A stretch of 6,783 bases of DNA from an uncultured Oscillospiraceae bacterium (GTDB lineage Bacteria; Bacillota; Clostridia; Oscillospirales; Acutalibacteraceae): positions 1 through 6,783 of the forward strand of contig CABSLJ010000136.1 in NCBI GenBank assembly GCA_902478455.1. Direction: 5' to 3'. The notes under the pieces are model-generated. The model searched no databases. It was not told the origin of the DNA and was given only the letters and a program-made list of their open reading frames with translations. Shown in pieces: positions 5,907 through 6,783 of this stretch. Made by a program: the position numbers and the translations under genes. The number at the start of each line of letters is the position of its first letter. Positions within the stretch are counted from its first letter, which is position 1.

Positions 5907-6783
5907 ATGAAAGTGAAAAAGTTGTGTACCCTTCTCCTTGCCCTGCTGATGGTATTCAGCATGCTGACCGTGGCTTCGGCCGCGCCGGAAGATGAGACGG
6001 CGACCATAAAGGTGGCTGTTTTCTCCATGGCCGCGGAAGATGAAAGCCTGTTAAAAAGCGCCGTCAACACCTGGTTTGCGGAAAACGACGTGATTGTGGA
6101 GGGCAAAAAGGCCTCCGTCAGTTTTGAAAACGTCACCAAGGCGCAGATTGTGGCAGGCGAACTGGAAAATTATGACCTGCTGCTCATCGGCGCGGGCGGC
6201 GGTGGAGCCGTGGGGACTGCCCTTGGCGCGGACGGCGGCGCGGCGGTGGAGGAATACGTCGCTGCGGGCGGCGGCTATGTGGGCTTCGCAGGCGGTTCTT
6301 ACGCCGCCGGCGTTGGCTACAGCGACGCCACCAAAAATCTCGAACTGATCAATCTCTTGGCGGATCAGGATCCCTGGAGCCATGGTCAGGGACAGCTTCT
6401 GGTGCAGGCCAAGGTCAGCAACATCATTTCCAATGGAATGCGCTTGGACCGCAAGTATATCGCGTATGGCATCAATCCCGCCGTGCTCACGCCCGGAGAG
6501 AGCGACGACCCCAACATGGGCGAGGTTGTGAACGTGGTTTCGTATATCAGCAACCCGACCAACAATGTTCCAGTGGGGACCGATCTCTCCGACGTGATCG
6601 ATATGACTGGAACCCCGGCTGTGGCCTGCGCTTCCTACGGCGAGGGCCGCGTGACCATCAGCGGCATTCAGCCCCATCTGGCGAAGCAGCCGGTGGAGAT
6701 GAATTTCCTGCTCGGTCAGATGGTGCTTTACGCAGCCGGTTATGACGAGGCGGAGGTCACCCCTGTTTCCGCCCCGCAGGAGC
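5907..6783 (+). CDS. Secreted protein with degenerate glutamine-amidotransferase-like (BPL_N-type) domain, 3' end off window
   Basis: An open frame of 292 codons runs without a stop to the window end, starting at an ATG 10 bases after AGGAGGT (5890-5896). Residues 1-25 form a signal peptide (MKVKK, a hydrophobic core, then VASA before AP); there is no lipobox. The rest resembles the class I glutamine-amidotransferase fold as found at the N-terminus of biotin-protein-ligase-like proteins. YDLLLIGAGGGGA (89-101) fits the strand and oxyanion region. EEYVAAGGGYVGFAGGSYAA (115-134) matches the nucleophile elbow usually read as GGxYxGxCAGAY, with Ala128 in place of Cys. YGEGRVTISGIQPH (244-257) matches the closing strand with the catalytic His region. 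The protein is therefore probably a non-catalytic binding domain outside the membrane. The Pro/Glu-rich end (DEAEVTPVSAPQE) looks like a linker to further domains. The link to the upstream operon is uncertain because of the hairpin gap. I am sure of the gene and the signal peptide, less so of the fold. Confidence 0.72.
   Translation, partial: MKVKKLCTLLLALLMVFSMLTVASAAPEDETATIKVAVFSMAAEDESLLKSAVNTWFAENDVIVEGKKASVSFENVTKAQIVAGELENYDLLLIGAGGGGAVGTALGADGGAAVEEYVAAGGGYVGFAGGSYAAGVGYSDATKNLELINLLADQDPWSHGQGQLLVQAKVSNIISNGMRLDRKYIAYGINPAVLTPGESDDPNMGEVVNVVSYISNPTNNVPVGTDLSDVIDMTGTPAVACASYGEGRVTISGIQPHLAKQPVEMNFLLGQMVLYAAGYDEAEVTPVSAPQE

Noticed and set aside
6051..6677. Minus-strand frame of 208 codons opposite the last gene
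   Set aside because: The + strand frame has a Shine-Dalgarno, a signal peptide and recognisable fold motifs; the antisense frame has none of these.

Overview
The window looks like one end of an Illumina-assembled contig from a GC-rich, probably gut-associated member of the Bacillota (Clostridia; an Oscillospiraceae-like lineage is a guess). The reasons are strong purine-rich Shine-Dalgarno sites, tightly packed same-strand genes, an ABC sugar permease pair, a typical clostridial signal peptide and high GC in third codon positions. The taxonomy is inferred from style and was not tested by any search.

The first 48 bases are not genomic. They match the Illumina Nextera i7 side: the tail of P7, an 8-base index, the read-2 primer site and the 19-base transposon mosaic end. 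Genomic sequence starts at 49, inside a gene.

All seven genes lie on the + strand. 49-834 is a 5'-truncated MalF-type sugar ABC permease, and 848-1699 is its MalG-type partner. 1739-2704 is a BadF/N-acetylglucosamine-kinase-like sugar kinase. 2701-3945 is a compact neutral-ceramidase-family hydrolase. 3918-5078 is an M20 (carboxypeptidase G2-like) metallohydrolase. 5071-5802 is a SIS-domain phosphosugar-binding protein of the UPF0309/COG4821 type. After a 104-base gap holding a stable GC-rich hairpin, 5907 to the window end encodes the start of a secreted protein. It has a glutamine-amidotransferase-like fold (BPL_N type) whose expected nucleophile cysteine is replaced by alanine.

The first six genes read as one transcription unit: gaps are 13 and 39 bases, followed by three overlaps of 4, 28 and 8 bases. 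The likely logic is uptake of a sugar or glycoconjugate by the permeases, hydrolysis in the cytoplasm by the two zinc-dependent amidohydrolase-type enzymes (neither has a signal peptide), phosphorylation by the kinase, and isomerisation or another step by the SIS protein. An N-acylated or amino-acid-linked amino sugar would fit, but the substrate is inferred and cannot be read from the sequence. No solute-binding protein, ATPase, glycoside hydrolase or regulator is in the window; the first and last probably lay upstream of the contig break.

I saw no tRNA, rRNA, CRISPR array, insertion sequence or attachment site. Apart from the hairpin gap, no stretch over 100 bases is non-coding.
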